A stretch of 64,000 bases of DNA from Wyeomyia smithii (GCF_029784165.1 NC_073696.1:238746892-238810891), one strand, 5' to 3'; shown: positions 31,991 through 43,745, numbered from the stretch's first letter. The notes: a model not told the origin generated them from the sequence alone. Translations and numbers: made by a program.

Positions 31991-34643
31991 ATGCATTAAC
32001 ATCGCTAACTGGAACGCTTGCTCGTTAAAGAGCAAAGCCATCGAATTCGCTGATTTCCTCAACGAGCGGACTATCGACGTAGCTATCATCACCGAGACAC
32101 ATCTAAAACCTGGCGTCAACATCTACCTCCCCGACTTTCGAGTTGTTCGGCTCGATCGTACCCACTCAGCGGGTGGAGGCGTAGCCATCGCGTTGAGGAA
32201 GAACATCTGCTGTAAGCTGCTGCCCAGTTTCAACTTAAAAGTCATCGAAGCGGTTGGGGTCGAGGTTTCTACCCCTGTCGGCCCTATTATTATCATAGCC
32301 GCCTACTGTCCGTCGCAAGTCAGCTCAAGGAACGATTCATCCTCTAATCTGAAACAAGATCTCGTCAAGCTTACTAGACATCGGCAAAACTTCATCTTGG
32401 CTGGTGACCTCAATGCCAAACATCAAGCCTGGGGCAACACTCGAAGCAATCCAAATGGCAAAGTCGTCCACAATGACCTACAAGCATCTTCGTACATCAT
32501 CCTGAGCCCAGACTCCCCCACCCGGTTGAGTCGCTCCGGTGTCCATTCGACTATCGATTTTTTCATCACCAACATGGCAAACCTTTCAAATCCGATCGTC
32601 TACCAGGAACTGAGCTCCGACCACTTTCCAGTGGTGGCCGAAGTGGGCTACTCCGCCAATCGATTTCGTGCTCGTCGTCGCAACTACCATCGTGCTGACT
32701 GGCCACGGTTCCAGCAGTTCATCGACGCCAACATCCGCTACAACATCGAGCTTGAATCGACGGACGACATCGATCAGTGCTTGCAGATCATCGACGAGGC
32801 TCTATCCTTAGCCCGTGACCAACACATCCCTGCTTCTGACCTGGTGAGTAACACTCTGAATCTAGACAGCCTAACTAAATCTTATATAAGACTTCGTAAC
32901 ACAACTAGGCGCCATTTTCAACGTACTGGCCTGCCTCACTTAAAGTCTTACTGCAATCGTCTTAATAAAATCATTAAGGCCCGGTTGGTGGATCTCAGAA
33001 ACAAAAGCTTTGAAAGTCATCTTCGCTCTCTCCCAGATTGTGCAAACCCCTTCTGGAAATTAACTAAACTTCTGAAAAACAAGCCGAGACCTGTCCCTCC
33101 TCTCTCCCATTCTGATCAACAAGCTGGCCAAGTTCAGCTAATAACACCAGCTGAAAAAGCTAATGCACTTGGCCAGCATTTCGTAAATTCTCACAATCTT
33201 GGTCGTTCCCTGGTGAGCCCCTTTGAGCCTGATGTGGCAGCTACAATGTCCAGAATCGCTGTGACCCCTCTAGTTGTCCCAGAGGAATCTATAATTTCTG
33301 CAGACGAGGTAATGGCAGCCATCAAATCATGTAAAAATATGAAGGCCGCGGGTGTCGATGGGGTGGTCAATCTCGAATTGAAAAATTTGAGCGTTGACTT
33401 CTTTCATCACCTCGCAAAGATCTTCAATAAGTGTTTGGAACTTGGCTACTTCCCGTCCCGTTGGAAGCTCGCCAAAGTTATCCCCATCCATAAACCTGGG
33501 AAGGATCCCACTGACGCTAAAAGCTACCGGCCCATTAGCCTCCTTTCATCTATTTCGAAATTGTTCGAAAAACTGATTCTGAGACGTATACTAGAGTTTG
33601 CTGATCAGAACAACATCTTCCTTAGAGAGCAATTTGGGTTCAGGAAGGGGCACTCCACTGTGCACCAGCTCACCCGGGTAACGAACATTATCAGGCGGAA
33701 CAAGTCTGTTTCCAAAACAACTGCCATGGCGTTGTTGGACGTTGAGAAAGCGTTTGACAACGTCTGGCACGATGGTCTTGTTTATAAGCTGCATCGGTGC
33801 AACTTCCCGATCTTCCTTGTGAAAATCATCAAAAATTATCTGTCGGGTAGATCATTTAGGGTCTGCTTGAACAACTCCCAGTCTGATACATTTAATGTTG
33901 ATGCTGGGGTCCCCCAGGGTAGCCTCTTGGGTCCTATCCTCTTTAACATCTTTACGTCAGACGTTCCTCCCCTTCCGGATGGTGGTGTACTGTCCATGTT
34001 CGCGGACGACACTGCCATCATGTACAAAGGGCGAGTGATCCGTTCGCTGACTAGAAAACTTCAAGCAGGCCTGGATGTTCTATCCGGCTACTTCAACAAC
34101 TGGAAGATTTGCATCAATGCGGCTAAAACACAGGCCATCTTATTTCCCCACTCAAACTCACGTCGACTTGTTCCGCCTGACGACGTCAGGCTAAAAATTA
34201 ATAATTCACCCATCGAATGGTCGAGAGAGGTGGGATACCTCGGTCTTGTTCTGGACAGCAAGCTTATATTCAGATCACATGTGGAAAAAACATCAATCAA
34301 AGGCAACATCCTAATTAAATCTCTATACCCACTGATAAACAGAAAATCCAAACTGTCCCTGAAGAACAAGCTTGCTGTCCATAAAATGATTATCCTGCCA
34401 GTATTAGAATACGGTTTGCCAATCTGGGAGAGTTGTGCCAAGTATCACCATGATAAATTACAGGTTATCCAAAATAAGATCCTAAGGATGATCCTTAACA
34501 GTCCTCCAAGAACGCGTAATTCTGAGATCCACCAGCTAGCCGGTCTAGATACACTTTTGGTGCGCAAACAGGCAATTCTGTCTAGATTCAGGGATGCTTG
34601 CCAGAGGTCAATTCACGAGGAAATTCGATCTTTGTCAATTTAG
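31980..34643 (+). CDS. Jockey ORF2, endonuclease-reverse transcriptase
   Basis: 887 residues with no internal stop. Residues 1-225 form an apurinic-type endonuclease with N (IANWNACSLKSKAIEF), E (ITETHLKP), D-N (LAGDLNAKHQAWG) and the closing SSDHFPVV. The reverse transcriptase spans about 460-740: LLDVEKAFDNVWHDGL, AGVPQGSLLGPILFNIF and FADDTAIMY (about residue 674). All expected catalytic residues are visible. No RNase H domain follows. The enzyme nicks target DNA and primes reverse transcription there. It is preceded by ORF1 with an 11-base overlap. Confidence 0.92.
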   Translation: MARECINIANWNACSLKSKAIEFADFLNERTIDVAIITETHLKPGVNIYLPDFRVVRLDRTHSAGGGVAIALRKNICCKLLPSFNLKVIEAVGVEVSTPVGPIIIIAAYCPSQVSSRNDSSSNLKQDLVKLTRHRQNFILAGDLNAKHQAWGNTRSNPNGKVVHNDLQASSYIILSPDSPTRLSRSGVHSTIDFFITNMANLSNPIVYQELSSDHFPVVAEVGYSANRFRARRRNYHRADWPRFQQFIDANIRYNIELESTDDIDQCLQIIDEALSLARDQHIPASDLVSNTLNLDSLTKSYIRLRNTTRRHFQRTGLPHLKSYCNRLNKIIKARLVDLRNKSFESHLRSLPDCANPFWKLTKLLKNKPRPVPPLSHSDQQAGQVQLITPAEKANALGQHFVNSHNLGRSLVSPFEPDVAATMSRIAVTPLVVPEESIISADEVMAAIKSCKNMKAAGVDGVVNLELKNLSVDFFHHLAKIFNKCLELGYFPSRWKLAKVIPIHKPGKDPTDAKSYRPISLLSSISKLFEKLILRRILEFADQNNIFLREQFGFRKGHSTVHQLTRVTNIIRRNKSVSKTTAMALLDVEKAFDNVWHDGLVYKLHRCNFPIFLVKIIKNYLSGRSFRVCLNNSQSDTFNVDAGVPQGSLLGPILFNIFTSDVPPLPDGGVLSMFADDTAIMYKGRVIRSLTRKLQAGLDVLSGYFNNWKICINAAKTQAILFPHSNSRRLVPPDDVRLKINNSPIEWSREVGYLGLVLDSKLIFRSHVEKTSIKGNILIKSLYPLINRKSKLSLKNKLAVHKMIILPVLEYGLPIWESCAKYHHDKLQVIQNKILRMILNSPPRTRNSEIHQLAGLDTLLVRKQAILSRFRDACQRSIHEEIRSLSI

Positions 34644-34868
34644 TTTTTAAGATAGTATTAGTTAGGTAGGTTATTCAATTTTATTTAAATTCATAAAATT
34701 ACCGTGCCATTGAGGCAAAGATGTAAAATTAATCTTCAAGATAATTCAAAAAACCAATCTAAATGCACTACTACGAACAAAGATGACGAGCCTTTAGGGC
34801 TGACCAATTATCCTGTCATAAAATATACCTCTGTAAGCAATATCAAAAATAAAAGACATTTCAGCAGC

Positions 34869-35290
34869 GAAGCCGCTCATAGTAGTTCTGAACAGCGACG
34901 ATAGCAGTCCTCCCTAAGCAGCAGCGGGAGCGAGCAGTGGGTACCATCGATAGCGGATAGCGGCCACAACTGTGGCATGGCTGCGAATAAGTGTAGCAGT
35001 TTCAGTGGATCTCACCATCGATAGCAGCAGGGCCAGCAGATGCAGGTACAGCGGATACCAATGGCGGCCACAACTGTGGCATGGCTACGGATAGCGTTGT
35101 AGGTGCTCAGCAGTTGGGCCAGCGTATAGCGGCCACAACTGTGGCATGGCTATGCATAGCGTAGCTGTTGCAGCGGGTATATCAGCATCGATGGTAGCAG
35201 GGTCAGCTGATGCAACGACACTCCCTTCACTAAAATGCTGTTTCAGTGTGGTAGCGGGAAGCATCAGCAGCAGGCTTGCATGAAGTGAAT
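34869..35290 (+). mobile_element. Family W repeat, copy C, downstream part with minisatellite
   Basis: It begins GCGAAGCCGCTCATAGTAG, continues CAGCGACGATAGCAGTCC and enters about three units of a minisatellite. The units share GCGGCCACAACTGTGGCATG and TAGCG-rich blocks (near 34962, 35064 and 35122). This is the continuation of the W unit interrupted by the Jockey element. Confidence 0.65.
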
Positions 35291-35311
35291 ACATCAGCCA
35301 GCAACTTTCTC

Positions 35312-35462
35312 TAAGGCCTCTGCCATAGTAGACGCGAAAAGCGGCGCGAACCGATTCGCTCGGCCGTAGGTTGATGTACAGCTCTACTGATGGCTGTACA
35401 TTAACCTACAGCTGAGCGAATCGGTTCGCGTCGCTTTTCGCGTCTATTATGGCAGAGGCCTA
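35312..35462. repeat. Long inverted repeat (hairpin), about 70-bp arms
   Basis: The arm at 35312-35382 pairs with 35393-35462 over about 70 bases with about five differences, leaving a loop of about 10 bases. The differences are all transitions, and most would be G-U pairs in a plus-strand transcript. The arms contain GCGAACCGATTCGCT and TGTACAGC. Confidence 0.85.
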
Positions 35463-36005
35463 ATGGGAAAGTTGTATCAGTTTGTTCAGAAGAATATTAT
35501 TATCGGTAATATTACAGAGATGCGATTGCGTAAATCCGATTTTGAATTGAACAATTGTTCTTTTGAGAACAAATAACACACTTATTTGAAGAGTTAATAG
35601 CTTTTGGTACCAACAGCAGTATAGTGACAGCCTCAGCGGTAGATGCAGATGCAGCCGGTACTTCCCTGAGGCCGATGTAAAGGTAAATGGGAGCAGCACG
35701 GCGAAACAGTTCGGGTTATGCTTAGACGCGCGTCATTTTTCGTTGTTGATATTCCCCACATGAAACGACGCGCTTTCGTATGATAACGGTGGTATTAGCG
35801 GTAGATGCATTTGCCAACACTTCCTCCAGTAAAGCCGTGTCTAGTTTTCAATGTGAAAACACCTTTCTCATTGTGTTGACCGTGCGCCTTAGTCCTCACT
35901 ATCAAGTTAACACAGAGATGTAAGATAAACACTACATCCTATGATAAATTGAACAATTGTCCTTATAAGGACAACAAATGAATTAATGAAGATTTAATTT
36001 TTAAT

Positions 36006-36360
36006 TAGAATACTTCTCTCAGGAAGTTCGGCTACACAGGGATGTAAAATGAAAATCTAAAACTGAAAAAAGTGAGAAAAATTTCAAATGCTAATAAATC
36101 GGTTAGTTTTCGATGGATTTCCTTCGTATTTTCAGCATCGATTAGAAAATCTTCTAAGATTCCTACCAAATGCATGAAATTGCAATTTTATCATTCAAAC
36201 TATTGTACTATTGAAAACTCTTGAGCCTTGTAAAAACACAAAATTCGACCTCTGATTGGTCGTTATACCGCGCTTTCCCAAGCACGGTCGGCAGAGTTAT
36301 GGACCTAGTAAATTGGGAATGCATCATTTGGCCTATATAAAAGCTTCATCAGATAATAAA
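36006..36360 (+). mobile_element. Family W repeat, copy D, left part
   Basis: It starts with AGAATACTTCTCTCAGGAAG and has the inverted CCAAT box (CTGATTGGTCG, about 36250), TTTCCCAAGCACGGTCGGC (about 36275) and TATATAAAAGC (about 36333). Homology fades after the TATA box. Its right end is the fragment at 36850-36950. Confidence 0.65.
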
Positions 36361-36526
36361 CAAACATTTCATCGGATATTAAATTGAACAACTGAAATTT
36401 GAAGAACACAAATGATTATTTGAAGAGTTATTATTTTTTTTGTTTTGCGCTATAATCCAAAGTTAATTATCTTCATCTACATGCATACTCTGACTATTAT
36501 TACGTGTTTGCGTCGCTTCGTGTTTG

Positions 36527-36686
36527 GCCACGGTCATGCAGAACGCAAATAACGGCGCGATGCGATTCGGCAAGACGAAATCTGTTGAAATGTATAGCTC
36601 TACTTCGCCTTAAAAAGAGCTGTACATTTCACCACGGTAAGGCGAATCGCATCGCGCCGGCATTCGCGTTCTGCATAACCGTAGCC
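36527..36686. repeat. Second long inverted repeat (hairpin)
   Basis: The outer arms GGTCATGCAGAACGCAAAT and ATTCGCGTTCTGCATAACC pair well. The pairing continues through CGGCGCGATGCGATTCG and, after a mismatched stretch, through TTGAAATGTATAGCTCT with AGAGCTGTACATTTCA. The loop region shares AGCTCTACT with the hairpin at 35.3 kb, so the two are related. Confidence 0.75.
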
Positions 36687-36849
36687 TTTGTTCCGTTCCC
36701 GTTTAATGATGTCGTATTAAATGTGCATATTACAATTCGGCAGCACTTCAACTTCTCATTTGCACAAAATTTAAAAATATCCAATGAACTTCATTCAAAA
36801 TATCAGACAAAAAGAAATTACAATACTGCCAATGAACGGTCAACATTAA

Positions 36850-36950
36850 TTACTAGAAAAAATGACTGACACGCAAGCAGCCCGGTTATCTTTCTTGTAA
36901 AAGTATTCTACTTCAACCTTGCGGTCGTGGCTTTGCATACAACCTTCTTG
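36850..36950 (+). mobile_element. Family W right end
   Basis: TTACTAGAAAAAATGACTGA leads into the right-terminal block AAAAGTATTCTACTTCAACC and the TTGCGGTCGTGGCTTTGC flank, matching the right ends of copies A, B and E. Confidence 0.7.
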
Positions 36951-36954
36951 TGAT

Positions 36955-38880
36955 TTTTTTTTCCTGTTGGGTACATTTTCCACTGCGACCAGTTATTTGA
37001 TCTATTGTGGCGGCCCCGTTTGATGTAAGCCTCATCAGGGTGTCCTACCACTATTTGATTTAGTGGCTTCCACTTGCTGATTATAGGCATCGTCCCAATA
37101 AGGTGTTATTGAACGAATAAAGTTCACTGCCTTATTTGGAGAAGTCATCCAAACATCTAATGGTTGTAATATGTTTTTATCAAAAAATTGCTTCCTCTTT
37201 TGTAAGAGTGCTTCGCAGTCACATAGTAAATGTTCTGAGGTTTCTCTATCTAGGTTACAGAAGCGACAGGCATCATCTTGCAACTTACTTATCTGCTTTG
37301 AGTAATATTTGCTTGAGCAGTGACCCGTCACTAGGCCACTGAAGGTACAAAGATATTTTTTGAAGATATTGAGTAGTTTTTGAGTTACTGTTTTGTTGGG
37401 TGATATAAATCTCTTCGATTGTCGAGCTGTCTCATTGTTTTTCCAGATGTTATCCACTGTTGATTTTTCCCACTTCTTGAGTTCCATTTTGAGGGCACAT
37501 TCCGAAATCCCACAAAATGGTTCTGGTCCTATGAATGGTTACGTTGATCCATTTCTCGCCAACAGATCAGTTCTTTCAATCCCTTCAATACCACAATGTC
37601 CAGGTACCCACAACAGGTTCACTTTACTATCTCTAGCTGCCTGTTGTAGTAATTGAATACAATTCCAAACCAATTTTGAAGTACAGGAATCGGATTTTAG
37701 TGCCTTCAGAGCAGCTTGACTATCCGAAAAAATACATATATTTGCATGTCTATAGTTGCGTCGTAAACACACTATAGCGCATTCAGTTATTGCTTGTATT
37801 TCTGCTTGGAACACAGTTGGCCATTCACCTATCGGTATAGATATGTTGACTCCGGGACCAGTTACCCCAGCCCCAACTCTATTGCTCAGCCTGGAACCAT
37901 CCGTGTAGAAAACTATTGAGCCTGGTTGAATACTAGGCCCTCCTGATTCCCATTCAGTACGACTTGGCTCAGTCACTTGGAATAGTCGTTCAAAGTTATA
38001 CTGTCTATCCATCCAGTCTTCCTGAGTTGACAGCGCATTGATCTTGAAGTTTTTAAGAATACTAAGGTGTCCGCTAAGGTCTCTTTCAAAGAACTTTTCT
38101 GTCCTTTGTAGCCTTAGTGCGTTTTTCTCAGCTTCAATGTACAAATTATAATGCAATGGAAGTATACTTAACATGGCATCTAATGCTTTCGAAGGCGTAC
38201 TTCGAGTTGCTCCCGTGATGGAAATCGTAGCAAGTCTTTGCAACTTTTCCAACTTTTTCTGAGCATATTTAACATTTGTCTTAGGCCACCATACTAGGGA
38301 AGCATATGTTATTCTGGGTATGACGATAGCCGTATAGATCCAGTGAATCATTTTCGGCTTTAATCCCCATTTATTACCAAAAGTTTTTTTACTAATCCAT
38401 AAGGCACTTGTAGCCTTACTTATTACTTTGTCTATGTGTAAGTTCCAATTGAATTTGCTATCTAGGGTTACTCCTAAGTACTTGACCTCTAGAGAAAGTT
38501 CTAATCTCGTTCCATTGAGATACAAATCAGGGATTTTAAGTTTTTTCCTGCGTGTGAATGGAATAATATTAGTTTTCTTCGGATTTATCGATAGTCCCTC
38601 TTTTCACACCACATTGTGGTAAGATTAAGAGCATGTTGAAGTCTATCTCTGATTAAGTGCACATATTTTCCACGAACTATAACTACTATATCGGCCGCAA
38701 AACCAATTACTTCAAAACCTTGTGATTCTAGTTGCGTCAACAGCTCATCAACTGACCACAATAGGGATGAGAGAACCCCTCCCTGTGGGCATCCCTTTGC
38801 AGCCTTTACTGTGACTGTTGAGCTTCTATGATTGCAAGTTATTTCTCTTTTTTGTAACATTTCAAATATCTCTCAAATAT
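36955..38880 (-). mobile_element. LOA-like non-LTR retrotransposon with RNase H, 5'-truncated and broken
   Basis: On the minus strand, a short RT piece (38860-38585) has GCPQGGVLSSLLW and the active-site region FAADIVVIV, where A-D-D has become A-A-D. After a frameshift, 38525-37539 holds the RT C-terminus and an RNase H domain with D (FYTDGSRLSNRVGAGV), E (FQAEIQAITECA) and D (IFSDSQAALKAL), then WVPGHCGIEGIERTDLLA. A stop separates this from 37487-37035, which carries a terminal zinc motif (CRFCNLDRETSEHLLCDC). The 3' end is a run of nine A bases near 36957. The RT-RNase H-zinc order fits the LOA group. The element begins within the RT, so more than half is missing. Confidence 0.75.
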
Positions 38881-38892
38881 CCTCACTCGGGG

Positions 38893-38965
38893 CCAAGCTA
38901 CCATCTGACAAAATCTTACGGTCAGCATCAGGGTCTGACGGAAGTTATGGAGCAAAAGGTGTGTG
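38893..38965 (+). repeat. Dispersed repeat R3, short copy 2
   Basis: Encodes PSYHLTKSYGQHQGLTEVM followed by EQK and the donor-like AAAAGGTGTG, matching the R3 copies at 28.9-29.4 kb and 59.5-60.0 kb. Confidence 0.65.
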
Positions 38966-38969
38966 CGGC

Positions 38970-41885
38970 TGTTTATCGAAGATTATTATTAGCATTAAAA
39001 TTATTTAAACGCCTTAACGAATACAGTTGTAAATTTGATTTTACAGCAGCGTTTTTAACTTCTCCAGCTAGTCTTTATTCATCGAGGAAAAGCTACTGCC
39101 GATGAATGATCAACACAGGTTCTTTTGAGTATCATAAATTATTGGTAAAAAAGTTGAAAGTTTTCTCTGTGAACATTCATTAAATTTTCGTTTTTGTTTC
39201 TCGGTGCGCGGTTTTGATTTTGTTTCTCGCACACAGAGAAAGAAACAAACATGTCGCTTTCGTGAAAAATAACAAAACAATTTGAAATGCTCTAAATCAC
39301 AATGAAAGAAGTTAATATATTTTCATGTCACTCGTCAAAACCTTGAGACACATACAACCGAAAAACGTGTAATTGAGCCCTTGCTATTATAAGTTAGGCT
39401 GAAACAAATTTCGAATTCTTTTTATGTCCAAGGTTATAAAAGTTAGCAGAGGGGGTGGCAAAAAATAAATAACACCGAGACGAAAAAAAAGAAATATCTC
39501 TGATCAAAGTTTGTGTGCAAGTTATGACGTTTGTAACTTGCACTCAAATAAATGTTGAAAAATATCACTTTAGCATTATTATTAATAATTTTGCTTGCCT
39601 TTCGACTACACTCTCGCTGTCACTTGACTTGTTTGTTGCTAAATTAATCATTTATGCTGTCGGAAAACCAATGAAATGAACAAAACGGTTTGAGCTTTTG
39701 AGCTCTTCCCCTTCCAATATTCAAGGTTTCTGACGGGGGGCTGACATAAAATGAAAATAAAATTTATAACGGCGTTATTGTAACAAAAATAGTTCCTTGT
39801 CACCAACCAACGAAAAGATTCGATTTTAGCAGCAAAAAAAAATTTTTTTTACCATATATAAGCCACTCCCCTTTTATCCTGACTGGTGACCGGCAGTTTA
39901 GGTTTTAAGAAAATCTCCTGGTAGAATTAACTCATTGGAAAACTTTAGCAAACTGTATTTCGCGTTTTCCAATTTTAAACCGGAAGATTTGAACAATATT
40001 AAGGAATATCTTTTTTGATTACTTTTATTCCTGAACATTAGCCAACACAACTGACAATCGTGTTCTGCCTTTTCCAATATCTTTTCTATTATTTTTTTCC
40101 GATATTTTTAGTCACCAACAATCTTAATAAGCTAACACAACTGTGTTCTACCTCTTTCAATGTCTTTTTTCAATTTTTTTTTCCGATATTTTTTAGTTAT
40201 CAATTTTAATTGAACTGATGCGTGCTTGTCTTGGATCTCTTTTCATGTTGAATGGATGAATATGGAACTTTTGCAGGGCGCCTACATTGGGGCTTCATTT
40301 TTAAATAAAGCCCCGATATGTTGCCTACTGTCAGGCGTGCAGAGTTTGGATAGGGCTACCATCCCCTTGAAAAACATTAACCAACTTGGTCGATTGGAAA
40401 TATTGAGCATACTTCTTTACTTACCCGAACCCCATTTATGTAATATGGCATCATTTGACAAATTAAAAATTTCTCGACCTAAAATGAAACTCAATGACAT
40501 TTCCTTTATATGGCTATACTTTTATGGACCCCAAGAGATGGCTGCAGAAGCTATCAGAAGTTGAAATACTACAAGGTATACAGCCCTAGGGTTGTATGAA
40601 ATGGTGACGTGGGACTAAACACTGTAATTAGGGGATTTTTTGTTGCAAAATATACAGAGTCTGCAGACAGAATCAATGTGTTTGCTCAGCGACTGCCCGT
40701 ATTTTTATTTTCAGTCTCCCCTGGAAATCAATTTTTGAAATATTTTCAACAACACTCGAAAGTATATCGTTTATATTTGGCGATATTATGCCTGCAGTAT
40801 TATTTTTGTGCAAACAACATGTATTTGACAATGCACAAGCATATCGTGGTTGTTGAAGAAGCACCAAAAATTTCTCGTAATGCATCAAAGTCATAATTAA
40901 CTCTATATACTCAAAAACCGAATCCATTAATACTTACGTTATCATAATTAATGTTTTTGCCTTATTTAACTCTGATTAAATCAAATCTATAATATGGATC
41001 TTACCTTCAAAATAATATGGAAGCCCTTACAAAGGTTCATTAATTGGCAAACATAAGAAGATATGTTAAACAAAATTATTAACAAGTTCCAGCAAAAAAT
41101 CGTAGCAATCTACAATTCCATATTATTACAGAATAATAATATATCATCAAACAATTTTGAAATGTAAAAAGAGATTCTGAATGAATCTTAGTAAATAAAC
41201 CGAAAATTCACAAGCACTCGCAGGCTCTTACTTCTTCTATGGAAGTGTATATTTGGGAATTTACTCTTCTGATACTATCCAGTCACGATTATTTAGTGAA
41301 TATCGAAGATAAAATTAAATTAATATCCATTGCAAAAATTTACACTTCTTGTTGAGTAATTTATGGTAATCATATTTATGAGATAAACTTTCAATCACCA
41401 TCAGCAGCAGCATTTCAGTTTTTCCTCGATTAAACACGAATAGAAATGTACGAACAAAAGTGTACCACTGCAATACGAATAGCACCGCTGCAGTACGAAT
41501 AGAAGTGTACCGCTAAAATGTACGAATAGAAAGTGTACCGCAGCAATCATAGACGACGAGAGACTTGTGGCTCTTTACTCCACTGGTACTGTTGCTTTTA
41601 CCGGCATATGTTCTTTCAAGACATCAGTTTTTATTAGGTTCTGAAAGCAGGTTTAGAAATTGTTCAAGAATGGGAATTGTTTCAAACCTTTCCCTCTCAA
41701 CGAATCCAACACTTTATGCTAGGCTGTGTGCTGTCAGAATGAGATACAAGAGCTGCTTCAATTGCGCCACATCCAGCGCACATGTTGTGAACGTTCTCTG
41801 AATTTTTATGATAAATTCTATGAAACGTTTGCGAGTCGATTGTCGATTGACTCCTAGAAAATTTGCAGATACTTTCAGTGTATCT
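38970..41885. other. AT-rich region without recognisable genes
   Basis: About 2.9 kb. ORFs at 40226-40564 and 40609-40896 have no motif I recognise. A TATATAAG near 39855 is not followed by an ORF of interest. Near 41440-41545 a short degenerate tandem repeat of about 30 bases (TACGAATAGAAGTGTACCGC) occurs. Confidence 0.4.
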
Positions 41886-41888
41886 TCT

Positions 41889-43112
41889 TTAATACAGCTT
41901 ATTTTCATTTCTTCCATTTGTGACTCGTTCTTCAAACTTTCTCCAAATCATTAGCAAATTCAAGAGTTTTGTCACAATACGGAAGCCGTCGACGACTTTT
42001 GCCTTTTTTTTAAAGGTTTCCTTAGCCTTGCGCAAATCTGATAATTGCCAATGGGTTTTCATGCTTGTGCATGGACTACCTTCCATAGAGCGCTTTCTGC
42101 AGCTCTTCGGTGTAGATGTTAGAGGTATCTGCGGAGTTTGCTTATGTGCATTTTTCACACTCCGCTCAATTCTAGCATTACGACTAGAAGGAATTTTCTG
42201 ATTATATTGAATAATCATACATTCAACATAAGGATCATGTATGTGAATGATATAATCATCAATTCTCACGTATGGAACATCACCTACGAAGGTACAAGCA
42301 TTAATTGCCCCTTTTATTATACGGTGATAGCCTTCTATCAAACCGTTATTTGCTCGATTATATTTTTGGGTGTCTTTCAAACTCGCATTACTTTGCTTTT
42401 CTTTGAAACTTAAAACTGGCGTCCAAAGTGGCAGATATTTAAATTATTTTTATTAGAAATAGTTGTATAAATTATTTGATATCGTCTTCCGCGTCTTCTA
42501 AAACTGTAGTCAGTTCATTTACCGCTCTCTGGTAAAATGGACTAGACTCATAAATTGTTTGGAATTCTTTTTCTTTGAGATTTATGACTCCCACAATATC
42601 CTCATTAGACTCTGCGACGACATTGTCCAAATATTTTCCGAAAATAGAATCATTTAAAAGTTTGGTCTCGTTTTCCAAAGTGATGTATGCTTCTCGTCAA
42701 TTTTCATGGCTAGTAGTCAAATATACGGAAAGAAGTTTTATAACCAAATAAATTTGTTCTACTTCTTTATAATTCATTACAGAAGCGAGCGCAATTTTGC
42801 ACAACCTATTATTTGGATGTGCTTTTGAAATATTTCTATCCACAACTTTGTTTTTAATCTTAGTTATATGCGAACTACACAGTTCGATCAAAATTTTATC
42901 TATGGTTTTGCCTTCTTTAATGTCAGCAATCCATTTTACAGACTCCTGAATATACTGTATCAGAGTTATGTTATTGAATGACAGAATAATTGCATTGAGT
43001 TCTGCCATTGAGAAATCCATTGTTATTGTGCGAATCATTGCGCTTAATTTCCTGCTCGTGTCAGCTTCAATGTTGCGAACAATTGATCGAAGAACATCTT
43101 CAATATTTGAAG
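41889..43112 (-). pseudogene. Mutator-like transposase, copy 1 (decayed)
   Basis: The minus-strand frame 43038-42472 reads MIRTITMDFSMAELNAII, CSSHITKIKNKVVDRN and onward, broken by one TGA (42697-42699). A shifted segment from about 42410 to 41889 carries KYNRANNGLIEGYHRIIKGA and a basic region. The order 'TMDFSMAELNA ... CSSH ... NNGLIEGYHR' is the layout of Mutator-like transposases, in which D, a C/H pair and E are catalytic. Copy 2 at 52.7-55.7 kb supplies the upstream part. The break at 43113 coincides with a TA next to a pogo-like terminus, suggesting insertion there. Confidence 0.6.
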
Positions 43113-43114
43113 TA

Positions 43115-43745
43115 CGGTATAACTGCCTTTAATGGACCACTTTGTAGCGTAGCTGTAAATTTTGCAAGAAAAAGTGTAAATATTTAAACTGAATTAAGTA
43201 TTTCATTATGTATAAACATGAAGTAACATGTTTATCATCTTTTCTGCATGAAAAACATCTAGATAATACCTCTATTTTCTTATAATAAAAGAAATAAATC
43301 ATAATTTTAGTTTTCTTCAATGGGCCACCGTTCCCTTATTTAGACCACAACAATTTTCTAATTTGGGCCAGGTCTAAATAATACATCTCTTTAACCGTAG
43401 TTTCCGCTGATGAAACTAACTTTGGCTTACGCACTGAGAGTTCTGAATCTGGATCAACTGTAGAATGCACCCGTTCTTTCGTAATAGGGAATCCTTTACG
43501 TGCCACCAGAGTTATCCAGCCAACAATTGAATCCTCTTCCGCGGCAGTCAATGCAGTTTGTTTACTTTTTCGTGGTTTTCCTGACCACTTGCTGTTTGCA
43601 CCGAACATAACGGTGGATCGTGGAACATTGGAGCGCCTGCAATCTTCTCTAGTCGAAACACCACTTTTTATTGTTTGAAGACACTCAGTAACAGCTGCTT
43701 CAGTATGTTTTTTTTACCAATTTCCGGCGCTTTTCCCATTTTGAC
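43115..43745 (-). pseudogene. pogo-like transposase N-terminal fragment
   Basis: On the minus strand the frame gives STREDCRRSNVPRSTV, a Psq-type helix-turn-helix, and then ALTAAEEDSIVGWITLVARK and GFPITKERVHSTV, the start of a CENP-B-type DNA-binding domain as in pogo transposases. The initial MGKAPEIGKK is one frameshift away. The DDE part is missing. A terminus-like CGGTATAACTGCCTTTAATG at 43115 follows a TA; a similar ACAGTATTATTTCTACCC at 43864 is in direct rather than inverted orientation, so element limits remain unclear. Confidence 0.6.

Larger units (their letters stand above)
30662..34868 (+). mobile_element. Full-length Jockey-type non-LTR retrotransposon
   Basis: The element is about 4.2 kb with two intact overlapping ORFs. 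The sequence CGAAGCCGCTC occurs just before the 5' boundary (30653-30663) and again just after the 3' boundary (about 34867-34877). It interrupts the W consensus GAAGCCGCTCATA, so it is most simply a target-site duplication. The 3' end is A-rich (AAAAATAAAAG) without a long poly(A). Intact ORFs and a readable duplication suggest a fairly young insertion. Clade assignment rests on the triple CCHC ORF1 and the endonuclease-RT ORF2 without RNase H. Confidence 0.85.

Noticed and set aside
39850..40600. A gene started from TATATAAG near 39855 with the ORF at 40226-40564
   Set aside because: The ORF has no motif, no good start context and normal AT-rich composition; the TATA is a common chance motif here.
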